The position numbers and the translations under genes were made by a program. 64,000 bases of DNA from Pleurocapsa minor GSE-CHR-MK 17-07R (lineage in GTDB: Bacteria; Chloroflexota; Anaerolineae; Aggregatilineales; Phototrophicaceae), in assembly GCA_019359125.1 (NCBI GenBank), contig JAHHHY010000004.1:1-64000 (forward strand), read 5' to 3'. The notes beneath the pieces are model-generated. The model ran no database searches. It had not been told where the DNA came from and saw only the letters and a list, made by a program, of their open reading frames with translations. This document shows, in pieces, positions 31,040 to 40,162 of this stretch. Position 1 is the stretch's first letter, and every line of letters begins with the position of its first letter.

Positions 31040-33598
31040 ATGCGTGAATTAACTTCAAGTGAGAACCTCCTTATCTTTCTAGTGTTGGGCATCGCCCTGG
31101 CCGGGCTTGCCTATGCCGTGCTGCTGGCACGTCAGATCCTGGGCGAGGACAAGGGATCTGCCAAAATGCAGGAAGTGTGGACGTACATTCGCACCGGTGC
31201 GAATGCCTACCTGCGTTCACAATTGCGCATCATCGCCATCCTGATCGTCGTGCTGGTGGTGGTGCTGTTCTTCAGCGTCTACGTCGTCAACCCAACCCCG
31301 TATGCTATCGAGCGCTTCTGCCCGGCGATGGCCGAGCAGGTACGCGCCGACTTTGAATCAAGCGGCGCCGCGGACACCACCCGCGCTGAAGTCGTGGCGA
31401 CCAACCCCGGCGCGACCGCGGAAGAACTGGTGCTGCTGCAAAACAATGCGGTCGTTTTCCAGGAAGAGGCGCTGATTGTGCAGCGCGGCCTGATCGAGTG
31501 CGATGAAGCGCGCATCAACACCGCCATTGGCCGCGCCGGCGCGTTCCTGATGGGCGCGATTTTCAGCGCGGTGGTGGGCTTCGCCGGCATGAATATGGCC
31601 GTGCAGGGCAACGTGCGCGTGGCTGCTGCCGCTGTCGACCCGAAGCGCGGCTATGCTGACGCGCTGCGCATTGCCTACCGCAGCGGCACCATCACCGGCA
31701 TGCTCACCGACGGTCTCGGCCTGCTCGGCGGCACCTTCATCTTCCTGATTTTTGGCATCGCCAGCCCCGATGCGCTGCTCGGCTTCGGCTTCGGCGGCAC
31801 GCTGCTGGCGCTGTTCATGCGCGTGGGCGGCGGTATCTTTACCAAGGCCGCCGACGTGGGCGCCGACCTGGTGGGCAAGGTCGAAGCTGGCCTGCCTGAG
31901 GACGACCCGCGCAATGCGGCGGTGATCGCCGACCTGGTGGGCGACAATGTGGGCGACTGCGCGGGTATGGCCGCCGACATCTTCGAGAGCTACGAAGTGA
32001 CCATCGTCTCCGGCCTGATCCTCGGCCTGGCGCTGGCGACAGTGACCCAAAGCCCGATCTGGATTGTGTTCCCGCTGGTGGTGCGCGGCATCGGCGTCCT
32101 CTCGTCGATCATCAGCACCTATCTGGTGCGCGGCAGCGCCACCGCGACCAGCGGCAAGGACGCGCTCAAGGCGATTTCGCGCGGCTTCTACAGCGCCGCG
32201 GTTATCAGCATCGTGATGTTCGGCATCTTCACCGTCCTGTACATGCGCGATGACAACATCAATCAGGGCGGCATCATCTGGCAGCCGATGGCGGCCGTGG
32301 TCATCGGCATCATCCTGGCCATCGTCATCGAGCGCGTCACCGCCTACTTCACCGATACCGATCACCCGCCCGTGCAGGAAATCGCCAAGAGCACGCAAAC
32401 CGGCCCGGCGACGACCATCCTCAGCGGCCTGTCCAGCGGCATGGAAAGCAGCACCTGGGCTATTCTCGTGATCGCCAGCAGCATCATGGCCAGCATCGTC
32501 ATCTTCACGCTCTTCCCGATTACAGACGGCAACGGCGCGCAAATCGTCGATACACTGACCGCTGTGCTCTACGGCGTGGCCATGACCGGTATTGGTATGC
32601 TGACGCTCACCGGCAACAACGTCTCGATGGACGCCTTCGGCCCCATCTCCGACAACGCGCAGGGTATTGCTGAGCTGGCCGGCGAAAGCGAAGGCGAAGG
32701 CGGCCGTATTCTTGAGGCGCTGGACGGCGTGGGCAACACCACCAAGGCCATCACCAAGGGCGTCGCCATCGGCAGCGCGGTCATCGCAGCGGTGGCACTG
32801 TTTGGCTCGTTCCTCACCGACACACGCGTCGTGCAGCTGGGCCTGGGCGTGCCTCTCAATGAAACCATCTTCGCCACCGGCATCAATATCGCCGACCCGC
32901 AGATCTTCATCGGTATGCTCATCGGCGGCGGCCTGATCTTCCTGTTCAGCTCACTGCTCATCCGTGCGGTCAACCGTGCGGCCTTCAAGATGATCGGCAT
33001 CGTGCGCCGTCAGCTGCGCATCCCCGGCATCATGGAAGGCACGAAGACACCCGACTATGCCGAATGCGTGGACGTATCGACGCGGGCGGCCCAGCGTGAA
33101 CTACTGCCCATCGGCATCCTGGCCGTGCTCATGCCCATCGTGGTCGGCTTCCTGCTTGGCGCACCCGCGCTGGGCGGCTTCCTGGCCGGCATCATCCTCG
33201 CGGGCCAGCTGATGGCCGTGTTCATGAGCAACGCAGGCGGCGCGTGGGACAATGCCAAGAAGTTCATCGAGGAAGGCAACTACGGCGGCAAGCGCAGTGA
33301 ACCGCACAAGGCGGCGGTCGTGGGCGACACCGTCGGCGACCCCTTCAAGGACACCGCCGGACCGGCGCTGAACCCGATGATCAAGGTCGTCAATCTGGTC
33401 TCGCTGCTGGTGGCCCCGCTGGTCGTCACGCTGGAAGCACAGGCGCAGACCGACCCGAATGCCCGCATCCCGGTCATCATCGTCATGCTGGCGCTGATTG
33501 GGGTCATTGGTTGGGCGATCACGCGCAGCAAGCGCACTGACAAGGAAACCGAGGAAGTCGTGGCCACCGTCATCAAGGCGGAGTCCGGCGGCGACTAA
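31040..33598 (+). CDS. hppA: Proton-pumping membrane pyrophosphatase, K+-independent type
   Basis: Couples hydrolysis of pyrophosphate to ion pumping across the membrane. The 852-residue, about 16-helix protein has the active-site signature DVGADLVGKVEAGLPEDDPR, the acidic motif GDNVGDCAGMAADIFESY, and C-terminal GDTVGDPFKDTAGPALNPMI. In the GNTTKAITKG stretch, K569 and T572 occupy the positions that mark the K+-independent H+-pumping class; K+-dependent forms have Ala and Gly/Ala there. An added extracytoplasmic loop of about 75 residues lies between the second and third helices (about 84-160). ATG 31040 with GGAG upstream is preferred to the in-frame ATG at 31019-ish region starts. Confidence 0.95.
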   Translation: MRELTSSENLLIFLVLGIALAGLAYAVLLARQILGEDKGSAKMQEVWTYIRTGANAYLRSQLRIIAILIVVLVVVLFFSVYVVNPTPYAIERFCPAMAEQVRADFESSGAADTTRAEVVATNPGATAEELVLLQNNAVVFQEEALIVQRGLIECDEARINTAIGRAGAFLMGAIFSAVVGFAGMNMAVQGNVRVAAAAVDPKRGYADALRIAYRSGTITGMLTDGLGLLGGTFIFLIFGIASPDALLGFGFGGTLLALFMRVGGGIFTKAADVGADLVGKVEAGLPEDDPRNAAVIADLVGDNVGDCAGMAADIFESYEVTIVSGLILGLALATVTQSPIWIVFPLVVRGIGVLSSIISTYLVRGSATATSGKDALKAISRGFYSAAVISIVMFGIFTVLYMRDDNINQGGIIWQPMAAVVIGIILAIVIERVTAYFTDTDHPPVQEIAKSTQTGPATTILSGLSSGMESSTWAILVIASSIMASIVIFTLFPITDGNGAQIVDTLTAVLYGVAMTGIGMLTLTGNNVSMDAFGPISDNAQGIAELAGESEGEGGRILEALDGVGNTTKAITKGVAIGSAVIAAVALFGSFLTDTRVVQLGLGVPLNETIFATGINIADPQIFIGMLIGGGLIFLFSSLLIRAVNRAAFKMIGIVRRQLRIPGIMEGTKTPDYAECVDVSTRAAQRELLPIGILAVLMPIVVGFLLGAPALGGFLAGIILAGQLMAVFMSNAGGAWDNAKKFIEEGNYGGKRSEPHKAAVVGDTVGDPFKDTAGPALNPMIKVVNLVSLLVAPLVVTLEAQAQTDPNARIPVIIVMLALIGVIGWAITRSKRTDKETEEVVATVIKAESGGD

Positions 33599-33620
33599 AG
33601 ACATATCTTTAAGTAAACAA

Positions 33621-33658
33621 ACAGGCCCTTCATCGGCTTACATTGATGAGGGGCCTGT
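33621..33658 (+). terminator. Intrinsic terminator of hppA
   Basis: A 14-bp stem (ACAGGCCCTTCATC, 33621-33634, pairing 33645-33658 with one G-T) and a 10-base loop, 22 bases after the hppA stop. The 3' side is only moderately T-rich. Confidence 0.7.
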
Positions 33659-33731
33659 CTGTCTATAAAATACTCGTATGGCACCGCTATTGCCCCTCAC
33701 GCCCCAACGAAACGGGGGCGCGGTTGCATGT

Positions 33732-34031
33732 CTACGGATTCTCGAAAAAGCCCTCGTAATGCTGCACCAGCGGCTTCTCGGCATACAGGTGATGCGTCAT
33801 GGCGCGCCACTGCGGGAAATTCGGTCCCTCGCGGAAGCTGACCATGTGCGCCTCCAGCGTCTCCCACTCCACCAGCAGCAGATAGCGGTCCGGCGTCTCG
33901 ATGCATTTGCGCACGCTGTGGCGGATGTAGCCCGGCGTGGCGGCCAGCAGATGGGCCGCGTCGCGCATGGCCTGCTCGAATGCAGGCGACTGGCCGGGGA
34001 TGATGTTCAGCACGATGTGTTCCAGAATCAT
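33732..34031 (-). CDS. ABM-type (antibiotic biosynthesis monooxygenase-like) small protein
   Basis: A 99-residue dimeric alpha-beta barrel of the ABM superfamily: EHIVLNIIPGQSPAFEQAMRD begins the fold, then PGYIRHSVRKC, RYLLLVEWETLEAHMVSF and a C-terminal region with H and E residues. Members include small monooxygenases, haem-degrading enzymes and proteins of unknown role; no haem or quinone ligand can be assigned here. ATG at 34031 has AGGAAAGG just upstream, which decides against longer frames. It is followed (convergent) by the hppA terminator. Confidence 0.8.
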   Translation of the reverse strand: MILEHIVLNIIPGQSPAFEQAMRDAAHLLAATPGYIRHSVRKCIETPDRYLLLVEWETLEAHMVSFREGPNFPQWRAMTHHLYAEKPLVQHYEGFFENP

Positions 34032-34134
34032 GAAAACCTTTCCTGTCGTGTACAGCCAAAGTCGATGGCGCCTGATGGCAGCAGCATACCGCTGATGATG
34101 ATCCCTCTGCAACGCATGACAGGCAATTTATCAC

Positions 34135-34647
34135 TCATGCGCTGCGCGTGATCGCCTGCATCCACGGGATGTGTTCCAGGTAATGCTCAGCGCCGTCGGC
34201 CTGTAACCAGCCCAGAATCGGGTCGTGGTTGTCTGATCCTGCCTGGAAATCCGCATACGGGCGCAGCAGATCGGCATCGCTCATGGCGGCAATCCGGGCG
34301 CGGAAGGCCTGATGCGTGCGCTCCAGCGTCGCCAGCACGTCGTCCAGGGAACGGGCCCGATGCTGATGCTGGATGACCGCATTCATGGCGTCAAAATCGC
34401 GGTTGCGCCAGGTGACCTCGTCCAGCCCCATCCGGTCGCGGCGCGACTCGTGATCCAGCAGCCCGAGAATCCCATCCTGCCACACAACGATGTGGATCAG
34501 GTGATCTTTCACGGTCCAGCCAGCATCATCGGTCAGGTCGGTCATTTGCTCTGGCGTCACCGAGGCGATGAAGGCCTGCAATGCCGCCCAGGCATCATCA
34601 AGCTGGCGCAGGGTTTCAGCGACGCTGGCGTTTGCCGTATCATTCAT
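34135..34647 (-). CDS. DinB/ClbS (DfsB)-family four-helix protein
   Basis: A 170-residue helical protein of the DinB-like superfamily: AWTVK-type motif GWTVKDHLIHIVVWQDG carries the first His ligand, and AEHYLEHIPWM near the C-terminus carries the other His residues of the metal site. The family includes thiol-dependent S-transferases and the colibactin self-protection protein ClbS; the activity here is unknown. The start is ATG 34647 with AAGGAA upstream. The gene lies 65 bases beyond the end of the MocR-type regulator on the same strand and may be controlled with it. Confidence 0.82.
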   Translation of the reverse strand: MNDTANASVAETLRQLDDAWAALQAFIASVTPEQMTDLTDDAGWTVKDHLIHIVVWQDGILGLLDHESRRDRMGLDEVTWRNRDFDAMNAVIQHQHRARSLDDVLATLERTHQAFRARIAAMSDADLLRPYADFQAGSDNHDPILGWLQADGAEHYLEHIPWMQAITRSA

Positions 34648-34712
34648 GGGGCCGTTCCTTTGAGTATGGAGAATCCGGATGACAAAGGGCAGCCTGGTTG
34701 CTGCCCTGATGG

Positions 34713-36254
34713 CTACAGTATCGGCGATTTTTCCATGTCGGCATAGTCGCAGGCCAGCTCGCGCCAGGCCCTGCCCAGCCGACGCAGGCCTTCTTCCAGG
34801 TCGACGGGCTTCTGCGCGGCAAAGTTCACGCGCAGGCGGTAGCTGCCGCCCGTGCTGGTGAAGAACATGTTGCCGATGGCATAGGCCACGCCGGTCTGGA
34901 TGGCCGAGATATACAGCTCGGCGGCGGTCGGGCCATTCTTCGGCAGCTCGATCCACAGATACAGCCCGCCCTGCGGCACGTTCCAGCGCGACCCCGGTGG
35001 CAGATGGCGCGCAGCCGCATCCAGCGCGATATCGCGGCGGCGGCGCATTTCCTTGTTGTTCAGCTCCAGCACGCGCGAGACCACGCCGCGCTCCACCAGC
35101 AGGTGAATCGCCCGCTGGTTCAGCGCCGAGGTCGAGATATCGGCCGCGTGCTTCACGCGCACGATGCGCTCGAAATGCACATTGTCGCAGATCACATAGC
35201 CGATACGCAGGCCGGGCAGCAGGTTCTTGGTGAACGCGCTCACATGGATAACGATGCCCTTTTCATCCAGCGCCTTCAGCGGCGGCAGGCTCTCGCCCTC
35301 ATAGCGGAATTCGTGATACACGCCGTCTTCCAGGATCGGGATATTGTATTCCGTGGCCAGGTTGATGAGCTGGCGGCGGCGGTGCAGCGGCATCACCGTG
35401 CCGGTCGGGTTCTGGAACGTGGGCATGACGTAAATCAGGCGCGGGGCCTGGTCGAGGATGGCATTTTCCAGCATATCCAGCCGGATGCCCTCTTCGTCCA
35501 TCGGGATGCCCTGCAAATGAATACGGCGCGTGCGGGCGATATCGAGGATGCCCAGATAGGTGGGATTCTCGCTGATGAGCGTGTCGCCTTCGCTGAGCAG
35601 CGCCTGAATCACCATGTCGGTGGCCTGCTGCGCCCCGCCTGTGATGAGGACCTGTTCGGCGCTGCAGCGGATGCCCAGCCCGCTCACATAGTCGCGCACC
35701 GTCGCGCGCAGCGGGCCGTAGCCTTCCGTCTGCTCATACATCAGCGCCTTGGCGCCGTCGCGGTCGAGCACGCTGTTGATGGCATGGCGCAGATGCTGCA
35801 CCGGAAAAAACTCGGCCGGCGGCGCACCCGTGCTCAGGTTGATGACGCCCGGCTTGCGCGCCAGGCGCATCATCTCGCGGATCGAGCGGTCGACCTGCGG
35901 ATGGGCATCCTGCATGTGGTGGTGATTATGGTTATTGCTGTGCGGGGCGGGCGTGCGGCTGACATGCACGGTCGTGGTGGCATTGGCCGACCCCGGCTCG
36001 CGCTCTCCGGCCACGAACGTGCCACGTCCGGCATGGGCGCTCAGGTAGCCCTCGGCGCGCAGCTCGGCATAGGCATTGACGACGCTGATACGGCTGATAT
36101 TCAGCTGGCGGGCCAGATCGCGGCTGGCGGGCAAACGCGTCCCGGCAGTCAGCACCCCGCTTTCAATCTGAACACGCACATGACGAATGAGCTGGCGATA
36201 GATCGGTTCTTCGCTGTTGCGGTCCAGAGGAATCGAAAACGAGGATTGCAGCAT
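34713..36254 (-). CDS. MocR/PdxR-type regulator (GntR HTH fused to aminotransferase fold)
   Basis: A 513-residue fusion. Residues about 10-80 are a GntR winged helix (PIYRQLIRHVRVQIESGVLT, RQLNISRISVVNAYAELRAE, GYLSAHAGRGTFV). After a His/Asn-rich linker (about 100-120) comes a class-I aminotransferase fold of about 370 residues with the PLP Lys in HVSAFTKNLLPGLRIGYVI and NPTGTVMPL. Such proteins use PLP as ligand and often control vitamin B6, GABA or taurine genes. Whether this copy keeps catalysis is unknown. ATG 36254 has AGGAG 12 bases upstream. A TTAGG-T-CCTAA palindrome at 36346-36356, next to a minus-strand TATACT, is a possible self-operator. Confidence 0.92.
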   Translation of the reverse strand: MLQSSFSIPLDRNSEEPIYRQLIRHVRVQIESGVLTAGTRLPASRDLARQLNISRISVVNAYAELRAEGYLSAHAGRGTFVAGEREPGSANATTTVHVSRTPAPHSNNHNHHHMQDAHPQVDRSIREMMRLARKPGVINLSTGAPPAEFFPVQHLRHAINSVLDRDGAKALMYEQTEGYGPLRATVRDYVSGLGIRCSAEQVLITGGAQQATDMVIQALLSEGDTLISENPTYLGILDIARTRRIHLQGIPMDEEGIRLDMLENAILDQAPRLIYVMPTFQNPTGTVMPLHRRRQLINLATEYNIPILEDGVYHEFRYEGESLPPLKALDEKGIVIHVSAFTKNLLPGLRIGYVICDNVHFERIVRVKHAADISTSALNQRAIHLLVERGVVSRVLELNNKEMRRRRDIALDAAARHLPPGSRWNVPQGGLYLWIELPKNGPTAAELYISAIQTGVAYAIGNMFFTSTGGSYRLRVNFAAQKPVDLEEGLRRLGRAWRELACDYADMEKSPIL

Positions 36255-36345
36255 AATGTCGTAAGCTCCTGAGATGCCCGGCACAGCACAGTGGCCTATC
36301 GCCGTGCTGATTCACGCCCTGCGTCCAATTCAAATTGTACGGAGA

Positions 36346-36361
36346 TTAGGTCCTAAGTATA
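36346..36361 (-). promoter_or_regulatory. Possible -10 box with palindrome upstream of the MocR-type gene
   Basis: On the minus strand TATACT (36361-36356) is followed directly by the palindrome TTAGG-A-CCTAA (36356-36346), about 95 bases before the regulator's ATG. The position over the expected transcription start would suit autorepression. No convincing -35 is seen. Confidence 0.4.
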
Positions 36362-36401
36362 CCATTTAAGGCCGATTACAACATAACAGATAAAAACAAA
36401 A

Positions 36402-36425
36402 ACAGACGCCCGATTGAGCGTCTGT
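36402..36425 (-). terminator. Intrinsic terminator of the 148-residue gene
   Basis: ACAGACGC (36402-36409) pairs GCGTCTGT (36418-36425) with an 8-base loop; on the minus strand a TTTTTGTTTTTA tract follows. It is 35 bases beyond the gene's stop. Confidence 0.75.
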
Positions 36426-36459
36426 CCGTGTACGGTGTTGCAGAGACCAGATACGCTCG

Positions 36460-36906
36460 TTACGGCTCCCCGTCGATAATCAGCACTTCGTTCAGCACAA
36501 CAGCGGTGACTTCAGCGGTGGCGCGCTTGACGGTGGTAACAGCCTCATGATGATGGGCGCGGGCGCCAGCGTCGTCGCTGTCAGCATCGGATACCTGGGT
36601 AAACACGCTGCCAAACGTGCCCAGCGCGAGCAGATTGTCGATGGTGTCTTCGATGCTGTCCTGGCTCAGGTTGTCGACGATGATGTGGGGGGTTTCCAGC
36701 GCCGCAAAGCGCGCCGGCGGGGTGTCTTCCATGGTGCTGCATGCCTCAAACGTCAGGTCCATCTGCCGCCTGAGGAAGGGCATCGTCACAAAGGCCGCCG
36801 TGTATACGGCCCCGTCGTCCATCAGCACCAGCACATCACAGGCGCCAGACTCCTGCGCTTTCTCAATCCAGATGCGCTTGGGCAGCAGCAGCGCGGAGGT
36901 ATCCAT
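36460..36906 (-). CDS. Hypothetical protein, 148 residues
   Basis: A soluble acidic protein with no signal peptide, membrane segment or recognised motif. The N-terminal half looks like an alpha/beta unit (RIWIEKAQESGACDVLVLMD, AVYTAAFVTMPFLRRQMDL); residues about 107-122 are Asp/Ala/His-rich (DADSDDAGARAHHHEA). It has its own terminator and normal codon use, so it is likely a real gene. GAGG lies 11 bases upstream of the ATG. No function can be proposed. Confidence 0.65.
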   Translation of the reverse strand: MDTSALLLPKRIWIEKAQESGACDVLVLMDDGAVYTAAFVTMPFLRRQMDLTFEACSTMEDTPPARFAALETPHIIVDNLSQDSIEDTIDNLLALGTFGSVFTQVSDADSDDAGARAHHHEAVTTVKRATAEVTAVVLNEVLIIDGEP

Positions 36907-37210
36907 GATCTCAGTGCCTCAGTCTCATTACAGGAGCCGTTCCGTCAAATCCATGGATGTGGCGGGCGGGCATTCGGTCGTAGTCAGATGAATGCAGGTT
37001 GTTTTACAATAGCAAAGATGCGTTCTTTCATCACAATAAGCCCAAAAAAACGACCTGTCAATGATGCCCAAAGTACTGGGAAAGCAGCATTGAGGCGAGA
37101 AGAATAGCATAAATGGCAGGCGCCTCATTTGACTCTTATCCACGGCTTTCGTATACTCAATTCGATGCAGTGCGCCATCACCGGCTTGCCGCGCGCCTAG
37201 GAGAATAAGC
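36907..37210. other. Divergent intergenic region
   Basis: A 304-base, AT-richer gap between the hypothetical gene and the FHA gene. It contains the good FHA promoter listed separately; a poly-A run (37030-37036) and short direct repeats are present but nothing else is identifiable. Confidence 0.5.
37129..37157 (+). promoter_or_regulatory. Sigma-70-type promoter of the FHA gene
   Basis: TTGACT at 37129-37134 and TATACT at 37152-37157 with a 17-base spacer. Transcription would begin near 37164, and the FHA ATG is at 37211, preceded by AGGAG (37199-37203). Confidence 0.75.
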
Positions 37211-38155
37211 ATGATACAGGGGAACGACAGTTTCCGACTGGTCGTCCGTCGTGGACCGCAGCCCAACCAGCCTTACGAACTGAATAAGGACGTGGTGACG
37301 CTGGGCCGCGATATCACAAATGATATTGTGATCAACGACCCGGAAGTGAGTCGGCATCATCTGCGGCTCACGCGCAGTGCAGGCGGATTCATTCTGGAAG
37401 ATCTCGGCTCCACCAACGGGACATTCGTCAATGGACAGCGCCTGACCGGCCAGCGCCCGCTGCGCCCCGGAGACAAGCTGGGCCTGGGCGAGACGGTCAC
37501 GCTGGACTACGAGGCCACCGCAGCAGCCAACCCGACCATCAGCCAGCAGGTGGACGGCCCCCCGGCCGGCACCATGCTCAACGCAGCGCAGCGCGGCGCC
37601 TCGATGCCCGTGCAGCCGCAGTCGCAGCCGGTGCAGCCCGCCCAGCCCAGCCAGCCATACGCGCCGCCGCAGCCATCGCAGCCATATGCACCGCCCGCAG
37701 CCGCCTCACAGCCGGCCAATCCGTATGCGCCGCCGCAGGGCTATCCGCCGCCGGGCGCGTCTCAGGGCATGCCGCCCGCGGGCGCATCTCAGGGAGTGCC
37801 GCCTCAGCAGTCTGGCTATTCGTATTCCCCCACGCAGAATCCATACGGCCAGCAGTCAGCCGGTTATTCCGGCGGCGCCAATTCGCAGCCATATGCCGCG
37901 CCGTCGATGGGCATGCCGCCCGCGGTGCCGCCCGGCAGCACCGGCTATGGCGAATATGACCCGTATGCCGTGCGTGAAGAAGGCCAGAACAACACCGCGC
38001 GCATCATCCTGATCGGCTGCGGCGCGCTGTCGGTCATCTGCTGCTGCAGCTCGATCATCGGCGCGGTGGTGGTGGACCAGACATGCAGCTGGGCCAGCCT
38101 GCCAATCGTGTATCCGCTGCTGCAGGCGCTCGGCTACGTGGCCGTCTGCCCGTAA
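37211..38155 (+). CDS. FHA-domain protein with Pro/Gln-rich linker and C-terminal membrane anchor
   Basis: A 314-residue protein. Residues about 5-98 are an FHA phosphothreonine-binding domain with all key residues: VTLGRDITNDIVI, PEVSRHHLRL and DLGSTNGTFVNG. A Pro/Gln/Ser/Tyr-rich low-complexity linker (about 105-250, many QPYAPP-type repeats) follows, and a hydrophobic Cys-rich helix near the end (IILIGCGALSVICCCSSIIGA) anchors it. The FHA domain should lie in the cytosol and read Ser/Thr kinase signals; no kinase is adjacent. A strong terminator follows, so it is a single gene with its own promoter. Confidence 0.88.
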   Translation: MIQGNDSFRLVVRRGPQPNQPYELNKDVVTLGRDITNDIVINDPEVSRHHLRLTRSAGGFILEDLGSTNGTFVNGQRLTGQRPLRPGDKLGLGETVTLDYEATAAANPTISQQVDGPPAGTMLNAAQRGASMPVQPQSQPVQPAQPSQPYAPPQPSQPYAPPAAASQPANPYAPPQGYPPPGASQGMPPAGASQGVPPQQSGYSYSPTQNPYGQQSAGYSGGANSQPYAAPSMGMPPAVPPGSTGYGEYDPYAVREEGQNNTARIILIGCGALSVICCCSSIIGAVVVDQTCSWASLPIVYPLLQALGYVAVCP

Positions 38156-38171
38156 TGCTCGTTTTTATCAG

Positions 38172-38224
38172 GCCAGCAGGCCCGGCAGGGTGACCACATC
38201 CGCCCGGCCTGCTGGCTTTTTTTG
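38172..38224 (+). terminator. Intrinsic terminator of the FHA gene
   Basis: GCCAGCAGGCC (38172-38182) pairs GGCCTGCTGGC (38206-38216) around a 23-base loop that contains inner pairing, followed by eight T's (38217-38224). Confidence 0.85.
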
Positions 38225-38258
38225 AAACCGGTATGTCTACGTTATCGTCTGGATCCCC

Positions 38259-40154
38259 ATGCCTCTTATTGTCATCTTCATCTTCGGCGCGATTATCCTC
38301 GGTGCCGGCGCGATGCTTGCGCCTGCCTGGCCTTCAAAGCAGCCCCGCATTGGCCTGAATGCCGCGCTGGCGCTGGCGCTGGTCGTCACCGGCGCGCTGT
38401 TCTGGGCCTTTCTGTTTGGCTGGAACACGCTCGTCATCGACTATCTCATGTTCGCGCTGGTGACCATCATCTTCCTGTTCGGCACGCTCTCGCTTGGGCA
38501 GGCGCGCGCCGAAAAACGCGGTGAAGAACTGCTCGATGCCGACCAGGGCTGGCCCGGCCCGTATGACCTGCTCTTTTTTGGCTTTGCCGCGCTGCTGTTC
38601 ATCGCGCCTGTGCTGATGGTGCCGGTGCCGCTGGACACCGACGCGCAGGGCTTTGGCTATCTGGCGCTGATGGCCCGCGAGGGCGGCAATTTCACCACGC
38701 TGGCGCCTTTCCATCCTGAAGTCAGCTACCTGTATTCCCCCGGCTTCATCGGGCTGGCCGCCTATATCAGCCAGCAGCTCAATCAGGGACTGCACGATGT
38801 GCAGTTTGGCATCAGCGCGGTGCTGTGCCTGATGTTCGTCTGGCTGGCCTACGACTTCGGCGCGGAGATTCAGGACAAACGGCTGGGCCGCGCGATGGCC
38901 GCCGCCGCGCTGGTGGGCATCGGCCTGTTCACCGCCTTCATGGACTCGCATTTCACCAGCGTGATGGCGCTCAATTTCGCGCTGGCGTTCCTCATCCTGG
39001 TCTACCGCTACCTGCGCGACGGACTGCTGGTGGATGCCGTGGGGGCTGGCCTGATGTTCGGCAGCACCGCCATCACCCATCCCGATACGATGATCATCCT
39101 GCTGCTGGGCTTTACGCCGTGGCTGGGCAGCATGTGGCTGTCGGCTCAGCGTCCGACGCTGAAACGCTGGCTGATGGTCGCGCTGGGCGTGCCGGTGATC
39201 GGCGTGCTGGGCGTGTCCCCATGGCTGTTCACCATCCGCGACCTGCTGGGGTCGGGCATCGAATCGCCCTTTGAGCGCAGCGTCAATTACGCGCTGGTCA
39301 TGCTGACCTTCCATGGCGGCGTAATCGCCATTTTTGCGCTGATCGGCGCGGTTATTCGCGTGCGCCAGCGCCACACGATCGCCCTGCTGGCGGTCGGCTG
39401 GCTGATCTTCGCGCTCGACGCAGCCGCTTTCGGCATCCTCAATGCCGTGCTGGGCTGGCTGCTGGAGCCGATCCTGCGCTACGAGTATCCGTTCAGCATC
39501 GCCTGGCATGCGCCCATCATCCCGTACATGCTGCTGGGCGGGTTCGGCCTGCTGTGGCTGTACGACACTGTCATCGTGCCGCGTCCGGCGCTTCAGCAAA
39601 CCATCCGCCGCGCCCTGCCCGCCCTGATGGGACTCGGCGGCGTCGCGCTGATCGGGGCGATTGTGTTCGCGCCGACGGTGCTGTCGGTCAGCAAGAACCT
39701 GGTGGGTTTCTACGGCGCGTTCTCGTCCGAGGCGGACGTGCAGGCCTTCGAGTGGCTGCGCGCCAACACGCCGGAAGACGCCCGCGTGCTCAATTATTCC
39801 GCGCCGCACGAGGCCGACTGGGCCCCGGTGATTGCCGAGCGCGACACCATTTTCTATCGTCCGCAGCCATTTTTCGCGGGCGATGAAGCCAGCCTGGCCG
39901 AGCAGGAACGCCTGCGCGCCTTCTGGCAGGACCCGGCCAATCCAGCCAATGAAGCCCTGCTGCGCGAGGCCAATGTCAGCTATGTGGTCGTGCCGCAGAT
40001 CGTGGCCAATCCCGATGCCTTTGCGACCATGTGGCGCTGGCGCGGCCCGTTCCTGGAGGAAACTGTGTCCAGCGTGGCCGATGCGGCCTATCTGACGCAG
40101 GTATTTGACGCGGACGGCGCGGCGGTGTATCAATTAGCACAGGCCAGCGAGTAG
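38259..40154 (+). CDS. Polytopic membrane protein, GT-C glycosyltransferase-like
   Basis: A 631-residue protein with about 12 membrane segments. The first large outer loop has VPLDTDAQGFGYLALMAREG and then HPEVSYLYSPGFIGL; acidic residues in the first loop are the catalytic mark of GT-C glycosyltransferases that use lipid-linked sugars. A soluble C-terminal part (about 490-625; AFEWLRANTPEDARVLNYS, VSYVVVPQIV) resembles the tail of such proteins in Chloroflexi. The family assignment is by general pattern only. It starts an apparent operon with the amidase (8-base gap) and glutaredoxin genes, which suggests an envelope role. Confidence 0.7.
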   Translation: MPLIVIFIFGAIILGAGAMLAPAWPSKQPRIGLNAALALALVVTGALFWAFLFGWNTLVIDYLMFALVTIIFLFGTLSLGQARAEKRGEELLDADQGWPGPYDLLFFGFAALLFIAPVLMVPVPLDTDAQGFGYLALMAREGGNFTTLAPFHPEVSYLYSPGFIGLAAYISQQLNQGLHDVQFGISAVLCLMFVWLAYDFGAEIQDKRLGRAMAAAALVGIGLFTAFMDSHFTSVMALNFALAFLILVYRYLRDGLLVDAVGAGLMFGSTAITHPDTMIILLLGFTPWLGSMWLSAQRPTLKRWLMVALGVPVIGVLGVSPWLFTIRDLLGSGIESPFERSVNYALVMLTFHGGVIAIFALIGAVIRVRQRHTIALLAVGWLIFALDAAAFGILNAVLGWLLEPILRYEYPFSIAWHAPIIPYMLLGGFGLLWLYDTVIVPRPALQQTIRRALPALMGLGGVALIGAIVFAPTVLSVSKNLVGFYGAFSSEADVQAFEWLRANTPEDARVLNYSAPHEADWAPVIAERDTIFYRPQPFFAGDEASLAEQERLRAFWQDPANPANEALLREANVSYVVVPQIVANPDAFATMWRWRGPFLEETVSSVADAAYLTQVFDADGAAVYQLAQASE

Positions 40155-40162
40155 TCAGCCCG

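Noticed and set aside
38334-40133. A 599-residue minus-strand frame opposite the GT-C-like gene
   Set aside because: Its translation is rich in His, Gln and Arg with no fold pattern, typical of the antisense of a hydrophobic membrane protein; the plus frame has regular membrane segments.
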